Positions 23,543 to 32,478 of a stretch of 32,705 nucleotides of DNA are shown here, in pieces (within the stretch, counting starts at the first letter, position 1; each line of letters starts with the position of its first letter). The DNA lies in NCBI RefSeq assembly GCF_000934745.1, contig NZ_JYNO01000027.1, forward strand, positions 1 through 32,705, read 5' to 3'. Below the pieces are notes generated by a model that did not search any database, was not told where the DNA came from, and saw only the letters and a program-made list of their open reading frames with translations. The DNA comes from Desulfonatronum thioautotrophicum. Lineage in GTDB: Bacteria; Desulfobacterota; Desulfovibrionia; Desulfovibrionales; Desulfonatronaceae. The translations under genes and the position numbers were made by a program.

Positions 23543-25189
23543 ATGAACCAGCTCGCGCCGCTCCTGGCGCTTTTGCCCATTGTCGTTGTCGGTATCCTGA
23601 TGGTCGGCATGATGTGGCCGTCCAGCAAGGCCATGCCCGTGGGGCTTGCCGTGGCCGCGGCCATTGCCTTCACGATCTGGGAAGTGCCTGCCCAGCATCT
23701 CCTGGCCGCCAGCCTGGCCGGTGTTGTCAATGCCCTGGACATCCTGCTGATCATTTTCGGCGCCATCCTGATTCTGCAACTCATGAAGCACAGCGGGGGC
23801 ATGGACGCCATTTCCCGGTCCATGGCCTTCATTTCCAAAGACCGCCGCGTCCAGGTGCTGATCATCGCCTGGCTGTTCGGATCGTTCCTGGAGGGGGCCG
23901 CCGGCTTCGGCACCCCGGCCGCGGTCGCGGCGCCCTTGTTGATGGGCATGGGGTTTCCCCCCTTCATGGCGGCTGTTCTGACCCTGGTGGCGGACAGCGC
24001 ATCCGTGTCCTTCGGAGCCGTGGGCGTGCCGATTCATGGTGGGTTCGAGGCGCTCAGGGATGTGGTCAGTCTTCCCGAATCTCTCTCGTTTGGTCGGTTT
24101 TTGCAGGATATCGGCCTTCAGGTGGGGCTGCTCCATTTCGCCCTGGGAACCTTCATCCCCCTGATCATGGTCGGCCTGATGACCAGGATGGCGGAGGGGT
24201 CTTTGCGGAGGGCCCGGGAAGTCTGGAAACTGGCCCTGTTCGCGGGTCTGGTTTTCACCGTGCCCCAGGCCCTGATCGCCTTTTTTATCGGCCCTGAATT
24301 GCCGGCGCTGCTGGGTGCGCTGATCGGGCTGCCCATTTTCCTGTTTGCCGTCTCTCGTGGATTTTTGACGCCCAAAACGGAGTGGGATTTTCCGGACAAA
24401 AAGGATTGGCCGGAGCACTGGCAGGGCAAGTTCGACGCCGGGACCGGCATGCCGGATGATCAGCCGACCATGCGCGGCTGGCTGGCATGGCTGCCGTACG
24501 CGGTTGTGGGGGGCCTCCTGCTTTTGACCCGCATCGAATTCTTTCATCTGTCCACATTGCTCCAGCAATGGAACATCGGCTGGACCGATATTCTGGGGAC
24601 AGACATCAGCGCGACGATTACTCCGCTGTACAATCCCGGAGTGGTCCCGTTTCTGCTGATCGCCATGCTGATTCCTTTGATGCACGGCATGAACCTTCAG
24701 GGGGTGGCCGCATCCTGCAGGTCGACCCTGAAAATGATCGGTCCAGCCACCGCGGCCCTTATATCGGCGTTGGCCATGGTCTACATCATGATCAATTCGG
24801 GCGTCGCGGAGGGCAAAGAAAGTATGCTCATCGTGGTGGCCGGCGCTGCGTCGGACCTGGCGGGGCAAAGCTGGTATCTGCTGGCGCCACTCGTGGGAAC
24901 CCTGGGAACCTTCATCTCCGGCAGCAACACGGTCTCGAATATCATGTTCGGCGTCCTGCAGCAGGATGCCGCGATCCAGAGCGGATTGCACGTGGTTCCA
25001 GTGCTGGCCCTGCAGGCCGTCGGCGGGGCTGCGGGCAACATGATCTGCGTCCACAACGTGGTGGCGGTTCTGGCGACGGTGGGGCTCCTGGGCAAGGAAG
25101 GCCTGGTGATCCGCATCAATCTGGGCATTGCCCTGGGGTACGCCATTCTGGCGGGAAGCATCGTCTGGGCCATCGCTGTTTTTGTCTGA
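23543..25189 (+). CDS. lctP: L-lactate permease (LctP family)
   Basis: This 548-residue inner-membrane transporter takes up lactate (and probably glycolate) in symport with protons. It has about 13 hydrophobic segments and family signatures: WPSSKAMPVGL near residue 30, FGSFLEGAAGFGTPAAVAAPLL (about 112-133), VADSASVSFGAVGVPI and the C-terminal SGSNTVSNIMFG and GGAAGNMICVHNVVA. The length matches the family. A GGGGGT sequence precedes the ATG. In sulfate reducers lactate is a main electron donor, so such permeases are common there, often beside lactate dehydrogenase genes; none is seen here. Confidence 0.96.
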   Translation: MNQLAPLLALLPIVVVGILMVGMMWPSSKAMPVGLAVAAAIAFTIWEVPAQHLLAASLAGVVNALDILLIIFGAILILQLMKHSGGMDAISRSMAFISKDRRVQVLIIAWLFGSFLEGAAGFGTPAAVAAPLLMGMGFPPFMAAVLTLVADSASVSFGAVGVPIHGGFEALRDVVSLPESLSFGRFLQDIGLQVGLLHFALGTFIPLIMVGLMTRMAEGSLRRAREVWKLALFAGLVFTVPQALIAFFIGPELPALLGALIGLPIFLFAVSRGFLTPKTEWDFPDKKDWPEHWQGKFDAGTGMPDDQPTMRGWLAWLPYAVVGGLLLLTRIEFFHLSTLLQQWNIGWTDILGTDISATITPLYNPGVVPFLLIAMLIPLMHGMNLQGVAASCRSTLKMIGPATAALISALAMVYIMINSGVAEGKESMLIVVAGAASDLAGQSWYLLAPLVGTLGTFISGSNTVSNIMFGVLQQDAAIQSGLHVVPVLALQAVGGAAGNMICVHNVVAVLATVGLLGKEGLVIRINLGIALGYAILAGSIVWAIAVFV

Positions 25190-25310
25190 GCTGGGGAACT
25201 CGACTCGCATAGACTGAATGTTTAAATTTTAAGGCTCATACTGTGTTTCGGACAGGTGATCTTTCTGCCGTCAGGCAGGTCCGCCTTTGTATGATTTTGT
25301 CATCGGTTAA

Positions 25311-25567
25311 TGCCCCAAAGGGGCATCGTCCATCAGCCCAGGGTTGGACAGCCAGAGGCTGGCCTACCCTGGGTCAATTGAAAGAAAGAGAAACAACCCC
25401 AAAGGGGTTGCGTCAGATACAGTCTTGCTCGGAGCTGGCCGGATTTCCATTTTGCGGACGCAACCCCCTTGGGGTTGAAAGAAAAATATGGCGTTGGTCC
25501 CAGGGTAGCGTCAGCAGCTGTGCTGCGCCGCAACCCTGGGCTATGGGACTGAATCCCGTTGGGATTC
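25311..25567. repeat. Cluster of interspersed palindromic repeats
   Basis: This gap (25190-25731) holds no gene but many palindromes in a row. They are TGCCCCAAAGGGGCA (25311-25325), a nested pair CCCAGGGT...GCCAGAGGCTGGC...ACCCTGGG (25337-25373), and CAACCCCAAAGGGGTTG (25394-25410). CAACCCCCTTGGGGTTG (25461-25477) and GAATCCCGTTGGGATTC (25551-25567) complete the set. AAAGAAAGA-type purine linkers separate some of them. The same modules occur at 568-610 and 20935-20951. They may be REP-like elements or transcription-ending hairpins. Confidence 0.7.
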
Positions 25568-25731
25568 TTGGAGAAAGAAAACAGTCCGAAACGCATAATG
25601 AGCCAATTTTTATGCAGCTCCACAGCTTGCCCGTACGAAAGCTGAAGAGGTACTGAGCTGGAATGGGCCAACGCAAGGGCAGGCCCGCCTCTTCGATCCC
25701 CGCGCAAAGGACCAGCACAGGTTGAACACCA

Positions 25732-27060
25732 ATGGCCATCCATCTTGCAAAATACCCAGCGCTGCTGTTCTGGTTCACGGTTCTCCTGCTCCTTGCCACC
25801 CCAGCACCGGGCAGGGAACTTTCCTTCGCGGAAGCACTTGACCTCGCGGAGCGGGACGCCACGCAACTGCAGACTCTGGATGCGGAGCAGGAGATTGCCG
25901 AGGGCGCCTATCAGCGATCCGCCCAGGCATTCCTGCCTCGGATCCGCGCCGATGCAACCTGGCTTCGGGCTGACTCGTCCCTGATCCAGGACATTCCGGT
26001 ACCGGAAATCGGCCTGCCGCCGCGGATCGTGCTGCGGGACTATGGGCCTGTTGAAGGCGTTGCCAGTTCGGTCCAACTGGTCCAGCCGGTACTCAATGTC
26101 GACGCCTGGAAAGCCCGCAAGCAGGCCGACCTCGCCCGAGAGGCTCGGCGCCTTGCCCGCCGATGGGGAGCAGAGGTGATGCATGTGTCCGTGGCTGCCC
26201 GCTATTTTGCCGTGGCCGTTCATGAGCATTCCGTTACAGCGGCGCGAATGGCCCTCCAGGCGGCCCGGCATGCCCTGCGCCTGGCACGCGCCAGTTACCG
26301 GGAGGGGATTGTGGCCAAGGTCGACGTGTATCGAGCCAGGGCGGAACTGGAGGGGGCCAGGGCCCGCCTAAGCAACGAGGAGGCGGAGTGGCGTGCAGCG
26401 CGGATCGATTTGGCAACATTGCTCGGGTTGCCGCATCATGACGCTATGATCCTGACCAGCCCGCTTCCCGAACCGTCCCCCCCAGTTGAGCCGGCCATGT
26501 CTCCCACACCGCGGACCGACGTCAGGGCGGCAAACGTTCAGCTGGACGTCGCGGATGCGGCGCTGGAAAAAGAGACGGCAAGGTGGTTCCCGCGCGTCAA
26601 CATGGTTGCCCGCCAACAGTGGTTCGATGGCCGGGAACCTCTTGACGTGGACTCCGAGGGGTGGCTGCTGGCCGTGAATCTGCAATGGAACCTGTTCGAG
26701 GGTATGGACCGCAAGGGGGCGATTGCCGAAGCCAAGGCGCGCAGAAAGCTCTCGCGCATTGAACTGGAACGGGTGCACCGCGAGGTGCGCCGCGACCAGG
26801 AGCAGACGCGCAGTGATTGGCATGCCGCCTGGTCCGCCTGGCAGGCGTCGATCAAGGCCCTGGAATCCGCAACCATCGCGGCCACACTGGCCCGCAGACA
26901 ATACGAGGAGGGAGTGGGCAGCATGAATGACATGCTGGTGACCCAGGCATTGCTCCATCAACGTCGCGTGGATCATGTCCGCCTGCAGTATCGTGCCCTG
27001 CTGGTCGCGATGAACGCGTATCTGGCCCACGGCCTGGACCCCCTGGAGGCGTTGCCCTGA
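25732..27060 (+). CDS. TolC-family outer membrane efflux protein
   Basis: The 442-residue product is the outer membrane channel of a tripartite pump. A signal sequence (residues 1-27, hydrophobic LLFWFTVLLLLATPAPG) is followed by the typical start of the mature protein (RELSFAEALDLA). Two repeats of long helices and beta strands follow, with GAYQRSAQAFLPRIRADATW in the first half and ARWFPRVNMVARQQWFDG in the second. The later ARRQYEEGVGSMNDMLVTQALLHQ matches the C-terminal helix of the family. It is the first gene of the operon, eight bases ahead of the adaptor gene. No strong ribosome binding site is visible before ATG 25732. Codon use is uniformly GC-rich, as in the two following genes. 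Confidence 0.92.
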   Translation: MAIHLAKYPALLFWFTVLLLLATPAPGRELSFAEALDLAERDATQLQTLDAEQEIAEGAYQRSAQAFLPRIRADATWLRADSSLIQDIPVPEIGLPPRIVLRDYGPVEGVASSVQLVQPVLNVDAWKARKQADLAREARRLARRWGAEVMHVSVAARYFAVAVHEHSVTAARMALQAARHALRLARASYREGIVAKVDVYRARAELEGARARLSNEEAEWRAARIDLATLLGLPHHDAMILTSPLPEPSPPVEPAMSPTPRTDVRAANVQLDVADAALEKETARWFPRVNMVARQQWFDGREPLDVDSEGWLLAVNLQWNLFEGMDRKGAIAEAKARRKLSRIELERVHREVRRDQEQTRSDWHAAWSAWQASIKALESATIAATLARRQYEEGVGSMNDMLVTQALLHQRRVDHVRLQYRALLVAMNAYLAHGLDPLEALP

Positions 27061-27068
27061 GCATCCTG

Positions 27069-28208
27069 ATGCAGCGCCCATATCTGCTCCAGAGACTTCT
27101 TGCCGGATTCCTGGTTGTCATGTTGTCCGGGCTTATTTTGTCTGGGCTTATCGGCTGCTCCGAGCCGGAACAATCGGCCCCTTCAACCCAGGCTGCCCCG
27201 ATAATGGTCGACGTTGTCGAGGTCCAGCCCTGGTCCGCCACAATCAGCCGACGCCTCCCCGGGGTGTTGCGGCCGAAAAAACGGGCGGTACTCAGCACCC
27301 GGATGACCGGAACGCTGGAGACGGTCCAGGTGGAAGCCGGGGATCAGGTTTCACAGGGCGCCATATTGGTTACGGTCGAATCCCGCGATGTGCGGGCCGC
27401 CATTGCCGCGGCGCGGGAAACGCATGCCGCGGCCCAGGCTGGTCATGAACAGGCGTTGAGAACGGTTGATCGGCTTGCCCGGCTTTACGCGGAAGGGTTG
27501 ATTCCCCGTCAGCAACTGGAAGAGGCCCAGGTCAGGAAACGGGAGTTGGCGGCCAACACCCGAAGGGCATTGTCGGAACTGGAAGCCCAGCAGGTCAACC
27601 TCGACTATGCACGGCTCACGGCGCCGTTTTCCGGAACGATCAGTGACGTCCTCGTGGACCAGGGAACGTTCGTCGGCCCGGGTACCCCGGTCCTTGTCCT
27701 GGAAGACCGATCGTCATTGCGCATTGACGTTCCCATCTCGGCAACAGCGGGTGATCACCTGACATCCCAACACACATATGTTCTGCTCAGTCCGGTGGGG
27801 GACGACACGTATCCGCTCCGGTTTGTTGCGGTCGTCCCGGCAATGGAAGGCCACGGCGTCGGCCAACGACTCCGGCTGGTTCTGGAACGTCCCGTAGCGC
27901 AACTGCGGCCCGGGCAGGCTGTAACCGTCCTGGCCCGCCACGATGGACCCCCAAAAGGCGTTCGTGCGGCCTTGCCCAGGGAGGCCCTGATCCATCAGGG
28001 CCAGTTGAGCGGAGTGATGCTGGTTCGGGCTGATACCAACACGCATTTTGCCATCCTGCGTTGGATACAGACCAGCGAATTGGACAACGGGGAGGAGGGC
28101 CTGGTTCCCGTCATCAAGGGTCTGGAGCCCGGCGACCTGGTTGTCCTGAACCCGCCCCGGGAACTGCGGAGCGGCCAGCGGGTGATTGCGAACATGGTGA
28201 CCCCGTGA
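27069..28208 (+). CDS. RND efflux periplasmic adaptor (membrane fusion) lipoprotein
   Basis: The 379-residue adaptor links the RND pump to the outer membrane channel. The N-terminus is a lipoprotein signal with lipobox LIGC (Cys30), so it is probably anchored to the inner membrane by lipid. The lipoyl-like half-motifs (LETVQVEAGDQVSQGAILVTVES and LTAPFSGTISDVLVDQGTFVGPGTPVL) surround a helical hairpin (about 105-175), and a beta-barrel and membrane-proximal domain follow. The stop codon overlaps the start of the RND gene by one base (TGATG), so translation is coupled. The substrate cannot be told from sequence. Confidence 0.93.
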   Translation: MQRPYLLQRLLAGFLVVMLSGLILSGLIGCSEPEQSAPSTQAAPIMVDVVEVQPWSATISRRLPGVLRPKKRAVLSTRMTGTLETVQVEAGDQVSQGAILVTVESRDVRAAIAAARETHAAAQAGHEQALRTVDRLARLYAEGLIPRQQLEEAQVRKRELAANTRRALSELEAQQVNLDYARLTAPFSGTISDVLVDQGTFVGPGTPVLVLEDRSSLRIDVPISATAGDHLTSQHTYVLLSPVGDDTYPLRFVAVVPAMEGHGVGQRLRLVLERPVAQLRPGQAVTVLARHDGPPKGVRAALPREALIHQGQLSGVMLVRADTNTHFAILRWIQTSELDNGEEGLVPVIKGLEPGDLVVLNPPRELRSGQRVIANMVTP

Positions 28209-31200
28209 TGAATCAACGGATGGACCAACGGATGGATCAACCGGAGCAGCATCAGGAGCACCAACTCGGATTGGCCGGTCGCATCGCGAACCGGCTCATC
28301 GATTCCCCGCTGGTTCCGTTGTTCCTCATCGCGTGCCTTCTGCTCGGCGGCTACGGACTCCTGGTCACTCCCCGCGAAGATCGCCCGGATATCGACGTTC
28401 CCACGGCCATGATCCTCATACCCTGGCCCGGTGGGGGGGTGGAGCGCATTGATGAGCAGCTGGCACGTCGTTCCGGGGCGTGGGTCAGGCAATTATCTTC
28501 CGTGACCGAAGTACGCAGCAGCAGCTCGAGCCATGCCGCGCTCCTCGTCGTGGAGTTCGCGGCGGGAACCAGGGAAACCACGGCCTATGCCGAACTCCAG
28601 GAGCTGTTCGGCTCCCATGCGGACCATCTCCCTGTCGGGGCCGGGCCGGTGCGCATTGAGACAACCAACGAACAGAGCCTGGCCGTGCTGGTTGCCACCA
28701 TCAGCAGCGACGGCCATTCCCCTCGGGAACTGGATCAGATTGCCGGCGAACTGGCCGCCCGTCTGGAGTCCGTGTCCGGTGTGCGCAGCATTGTCCGCCA
28801 TGGAGGGCAAAAACGGACCATTGAAGTTCTGCCCCGTCCCGAAGCCATGGCGACCTACGGCATCCATCTGCATCACATCGCCCTGGCCATTTCCGGGAAT
28901 GCCCGGACAGTGCCCCTGGGCATGCTGGTCCATGCCCCGGTAACCCTTGCCCAGGCCGGGACGGATATCAGCAGCCTGGAAAAACTGGCCCGCCTGCCGG
29001 TTGGTCGGGACCAGTCCGGCCCGGTCTACCTTGCGGACCTGGCCGACATCCGTGATGGCGACCTCGGAGCGACCCAGGCCGTCCTGCACTGGGGTCGGGG
29101 CCACTCTGGAGAGACCCCCTCGGTTGCCGCATCGGCCGTTTCCCTGGCGGTGACCACCATCTCCGGCGAGAATGTCAGCGACGTCACCCGCCGCGTTAGG
29201 GCACGCTTGGAGGAGCTGCAGCGTGAGCTGGTGCCGAAAGATGTACATGTCAGTGTCACCTATGACGCCGGGAAAGATTCCACCGAGCGCGTCTACCGGG
29301 TCCTCCGGCAACTGCTCTCGGGTACGCTCGTGGTTGTCGGGATCATCTGGCTCGGCCTGGGGTGGCGGCCTGCAGTGGTCATTGCCCTGATGATGCCGAC
29401 CTCGCTGGCCATCGTGCCCTTTGTCTACAACAGGTTTGATTTTACGCTGAATCCGGTTTCCATTGCCGCGATGATACTGGCCATCGGGATTCTTTCCGAT
29501 GATGCGGTGGTGATGCTGGAGAATATCGCCCGCCAGTTTCGCAAAGCCGGGGAAAAAAGCCGCGAGTTGACGGTGAAGGCCGTGAACGAGGTGGGCAACC
29601 CCACGATTCTCGCGGACATTCTGGTTGTGGCGACCCTCTTGCCCACAGCGGCCATTACCGGGGAAATGGGGCAGTATATCCGCGCCATCCCAGTGGGGGC
29701 TTCCGTGGCCGTGCTGTTTTCACTCCTGGTTGCCCTGACCATCACGCCCTATTTCGGATGCAGGTTGCTTCGGGCCACTGGCTCCGACACCCAGGACACC
29801 AGTGCATCCCAGGATCGTCGGGATACGGAGGAAACAGGTGCTGTTCGCGCATACCGCGCCGTGATCGGCCCGTTTATCGCCCATGGCCTGCTGCGCTGGA
29901 TGCTGTATGCCCTGCTCTTGTTCTGCCTTTTGGCCAGCTTCGCGTTGGTCGGCCTGCGCGTGGTCCAGGTCGGATTGACCCCCTTGCTGGACCGCCAGAT
30001 GTTCAGCGTGGAAGTGGAGCTTCCGGCCGGCGCACCACTCGCTGAGACACTGTCCGCGACATCGATACTGGAAATGCACCTGCGAGAGATACCGGAAATC
30101 CGCTCCGTAACGACGTATGTCGGCACCAACGCCCCGGTGCTGTCTCCCCCGGCGATAATGCCGGTTCCCGAGGGTGTCCGGCCGCATCAGGCCAGCCTGC
30201 ATGTGGAACTTGTGCCCAAGCAGGATCGTGACCGGCTCAGTTACGACGTCAGCCGGGAGATTGCCCGAGATCTTTCGGATTGGTTGGCCCCGTACCAGGC
30301 CATCGGGTCCATTACCAGGATCCCCTCGGGACCCTCCAACTATCGGGATGTCACGGCCGAAATATTCGGCGGCGATCCGCAAACCCGCCAATCCATGGCC
30401 GATCGTCTCCAGGACTGGTTCCGGGACCACCCGGATGTTCTGGTCACCCAGCAGTTCCCCAGGCCGGCGTTGGATCTGCTCGATCTGTCCATTGATCCGC
30501 AGCGCGCGGCCACCTTTGGGGTGAATCCCGCGGAAGTGACCCGCACCCTGCTGCTGGCCGTCAAGGGACAGGCCGTCACGGACATGCAGCAGGGTGCTTC
30601 CCGTGAGTCCATTCCGGTGATGGTGCGCCTGGATGAGGATCGCCGCAGCGATCCGGATGCGTTGCGCGCCCTCTATGTCCATGACTTCGAGAGGATTCCC
30701 GTCTCCCTGGAGGACCTGGTGGACTTCACCAGCCTGCCCGGCGAACTGATCCGGTTTCGACGGGACCTGCTGCCTGTCCTCACGGTTGTCGCGGATCTGG
30801 ATCGTTCCCGGCTTCAGCCCGTGAGTCTCCAGCTTGATGCGACCCGGGAACTGCACGAGAAAGACGGGGATGAAGCCATTTCCGTGAGCTGGTTTTCCGG
30901 ACCGGAGACCTCGCGCCACCCTGTGATCACCTGGGCAGGGGAGTGGGAAATGACCCGGGATGTCTACCGGGATCTGGGCGCTGCGGGCTTGGTGGTCATG
31001 CTGGTAGTCTACGTCCTGCTGGCTGGCTGGTTCGGTTCCTACATTTTGCCGTTGCTGATCATGCTGCCCATTCCGCTGATCTTCATCGGCGTTCTTCCCG
31101 CCCACTGGATCTGGGGAATCAACATCGCCGGCACCGGGGTGCTCGGGGTGATTGCCCTGGCCGGGATCGTGGCCCGCAACTCGATCCTTTTGGTGGATTT

Positions 31201-31474
31201 CATCCGGCAGCGTGAAAATGACGGCATGGCCACGCGGGAAGCCGTGATCCAGGCCGGGGCCCAGCGGACCCGCCCCATCGTGCTCACCGCGGCAACCGTG
31301 ATGTTCGGCAGCGGCGTGCTGGTCTTCGAGCCTTCGCTTGAGCCCCTTGGCCTGACCCTGGCCAGCGGCGTCCTGATTTCGGTCCCGTTGACACTGCTGC
31401 TCATTCCTCTGCTCTATTATCACCTGTATGGAATCCTCCTGAAAAAGGAAGGGGAGCAGGGGGGCAACGGGTGA
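28208..31474 (+). CDS. RND-family efflux permease (AcrB/MexB-like)
   Basis: The 1089-residue proton-driven pump has the family layout: membrane segment 1 at about 35-52, a large periplasmic loop, a block of membrane segments around 370-550, a second large loop and a C-terminal block of membrane segments. The proton-relay pair Asp431-Asp432 lies in GILSDDAVVMLENIAR, and the second-half motif is GIVARNSILLVDFIRQ. ATG 28208 is chosen because it overlaps the adaptor stop and gives the family N-terminus after a short Gln/Asp/Met-rich extension (NQRMDQRMDQPEQHQEHQ); the open frame upstream lies inside the adaptor gene. It is more like the hydrophobic-compound pumps with PREDRPDIDVP near the start than CusA, but the substrate is unknown. 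Confidence 0.95.
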   Translation: MNQRMDQRMDQPEQHQEHQLGLAGRIANRLIDSPLVPLFLIACLLLGGYGLLVTPREDRPDIDVPTAMILIPWPGGGVERIDEQLARRSGAWVRQLSSVTEVRSSSSSHAALLVVEFAAGTRETTAYAELQELFGSHADHLPVGAGPVRIETTNEQSLAVLVATISSDGHSPRELDQIAGELAARLESVSGVRSIVRHGGQKRTIEVLPRPEAMATYGIHLHHIALAISGNARTVPLGMLVHAPVTLAQAGTDISSLEKLARLPVGRDQSGPVYLADLADIRDGDLGATQAVLHWGRGHSGETPSVAASAVSLAVTTISGENVSDVTRRVRARLEELQRELVPKDVHVSVTYDAGKDSTERVYRVLRQLLSGTLVVVGIIWLGLGWRPAVVIALMMPTSLAIVPFVYNRFDFTLNPVSIAAMILAIGILSDDAVVMLENIARQFRKAGEKSRELTVKAVNEVGNPTILADILVVATLLPTAAITGEMGQYIRAIPVGASVAVLFSLLVALTITPYFGCRLLRATGSDTQDTSASQDRRDTEETGAVRAYRAVIGPFIAHGLLRWMLYALLLFCLLASFALVGLRVVQVGLTPLLDRQMFSVEVELPAGAPLAETLSATSILEMHLREIPEIRSVTTYVGTNAPVLSPPAIMPVPEGVRPHQASLHVELVPKQDRDRLSYDVSREIARDLSDWLAPYQAIGSITRIPSGPSNYRDVTAEIFGGDPQTRQSMADRLQDWFRDHPDVLVTQQFPRPALDLLDLSIDPQRAATFGVNPAEVTRTLLLAVKGQAVTDMQQGASRESIPVMVRLDEDRRSDPDALRALYVHDFERIPVSLEDLVDFTSLPGELIRFRRDLLPVLTVVADLDRSRLQPVSLQLDATRELHEKDGDEAISVSWFSGPETSRHPVITWAGEWEMTRDVYRDLGAAGLVVMLVVYVLLAGWFGSYILPLLIMLPIPLIFIGVLPAHWIWGINIAGTGVLGVIALAGIVARNSILLVDFIRQRENDGMATREAVIQAGAQRTRPIVLTAATVMFGSGVLVFEPSLEPLGLTLASGVLISVPLTLLLIPLLYYHLYGILLKKEGEQGGNG

Positions 31475-31588
31475 CGGGGTTCATGCTCGTTGCCGTTGAT
31501 GTGACTGTTCGCGTCAAACCGGATTGGGCGCATACAGTGTGCCACGTCATTCTGGCCGTGACCATTCCTGCACTAACCATCCTCATCC

Positions 31589-32122
31589 ATGGGCGATTTC
31601 AACGAATGGATCCCCCTGCGCTTACCCTTCAGGTGGATCATGCGTTTTTTCAAACAGATCACGTCGCCGCTGAGCTTCCCGACATTCTGGCCCCTGCTGG
31701 CCCTGGACCGTATCCTGATCGCCCCCCACCAGCGACTGATGGAGATGCATGTCCACAAGAGCAGACTGGCCCGAGGTCGCCTCGGACCATTATCCCGTTG
31801 TTGCCAGGATCAGATCGGACTGAGCAAGGTCCCGCCCTCAAATGCCGCAGGGCCTCCCAAAAATTTGGCCTACGCCCTTCTTCAGACGAACGATGCCCGC
31901 CAGGATGTGAAATGGTCGAAGCGGGCCCGTGCCATCGCGTCTGAAAACATCACCTTCATCAAAACCCATGCATTGATACTCATTGAACTGGGCAAGGCCC
32001 CAGAAGCAGAGGATCTCCTGGAAAAGGCCCTTCTCCGGCTCTCCCAGGATGATCTGTTGCGTCCTGCGGTTCAAAAGCTGGCCAACGAGCTTGCAGCGAG
32101 CCGCCCAGCATCATCTCGCTGA
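31589..32122 (+). CDS. Putative TPR-containing protein
   Basis: The 177-residue ORF has GC-rich third codon positions typical of real genes here. The C-terminal half reads as two or three tetratricopeptide-like helices: NLAYALLQTNDARQDVKWSK, RAIASENITFIKTHALILIE, LGKAPEAEDLLEKAL. The N-terminal part (WIMRFFKQITSPLSFPTFWP) is basic and aromatic and not recognised. No ribosome binding site is evident before the ATG, so the true start could be different or the gene may be a truncated remnant. It follows the RND gene by 114 bases and its last 12 bases overlap the 3' end of the transketolase fragment on the other strand. Confidence 0.5.
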   Translation: MGDFNEWIPLRLPFRWIMRFFKQITSPLSFPTFWPLLALDRILIAPHQRLMEMHVHKSRLARGRLGPLSRCCQDQIGLSKVPPSNAAGPPKNLAYALLQTNDARQDVKWSKRARAIASENITFIKTHALILIELGKAPEAEDLLEKALLRLSQDDLLRPAVQKLANELAASRPASSR

Positions 32123-32389
32123 CAGCAGCGTTTGCACGGTGTTCACGACAGAGTGGCGGTCTATGCCCTCGAAAGCCAACAGTTCCTCCGGCGTGCCGCT
32201 GCGCGGCACTCGCCGCACCGCCAGCATGTGAACGGGACATGCGGTCCCGGCGACCGCGCCGGCCACGGTCTCGCCGATGCCGCCTCGGGGCCCGTGGTCC
32301 TCGACAGTGATCAGGAGTCCGGTTTCCGTGGCTGCCCTGCGCAAGGTGTCGGTATCCACGGGCGAGATGCTGTAGAGATCGATTACACG
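32111..32389 (-). pseudogene. Transketolase C-terminal fragment, split by IS insertion
   Basis: Read from 32389, the frame gives the C-terminal domain of transketolase/transketolase C-terminal subunit: RVIDLYSISPVDTDTL, then GLLITVEDHGPRGGIGETVA, then RRVPRSGTPEELLAFEGID, ending with TGA at 32111-32113. The upstream part of the frame up to 32497 is not transketolase but IS sequence read through. The junction lies exactly at the IS terminal repeat (GTAAC from 32390), and 32382-32389 (ATTACACG) would be the target duplication. The N-terminal part of the gene should lie beyond the IS. The gene as present is inactive unless rejoined; another transketolase copy is probably encoded elsewhere. Confidence 0.85.
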
Positions 32390-32410
32390 GTAACTTCTCA
32401 ATAACTCCGG
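32390..32410. repeat. Terminal inverted repeat, left end of IS66-like element
   Basis: GTAACTTCTCAATAACTCC followed by GG pairs in inverted orientation with 291-311 (one mismatch in 21). Its first ten bases also match the ends of the two MITE copies (GTAACTACTCA type). Confidence 0.8.
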
Positions 32411-32478
32411 GCGTGGCACCATTTTTTTGTTGTTAAGCAGGGCTAGGCACAGGAATTTTTCTATGCCATAGTCACTAC

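Noticed and set aside
23465-25210. 581-codon ORF on the minus strand
   Set aside because: It is antisense to the lactate permease; His- and Gln-rich low-complexity composition is typical of a shadow frame.
25190-25731. CRISPR-like array
   Set aside because: The palindromes differ from each other and spacing is irregular; there are no constant repeats or spacers of even length and no cas genes.
29720-31423. 567-codon ORF on the minus strand
   Set aside because: It is antisense to the RND permease with no recognisable domain.
31471-31944. GTG-started ORF overlapping the RND stop codon
   Set aside because: The start overlap is attractive, but the product becomes Pro-rich and shapeless, while the frame at 31589 has TPR-like helices and better codon use.
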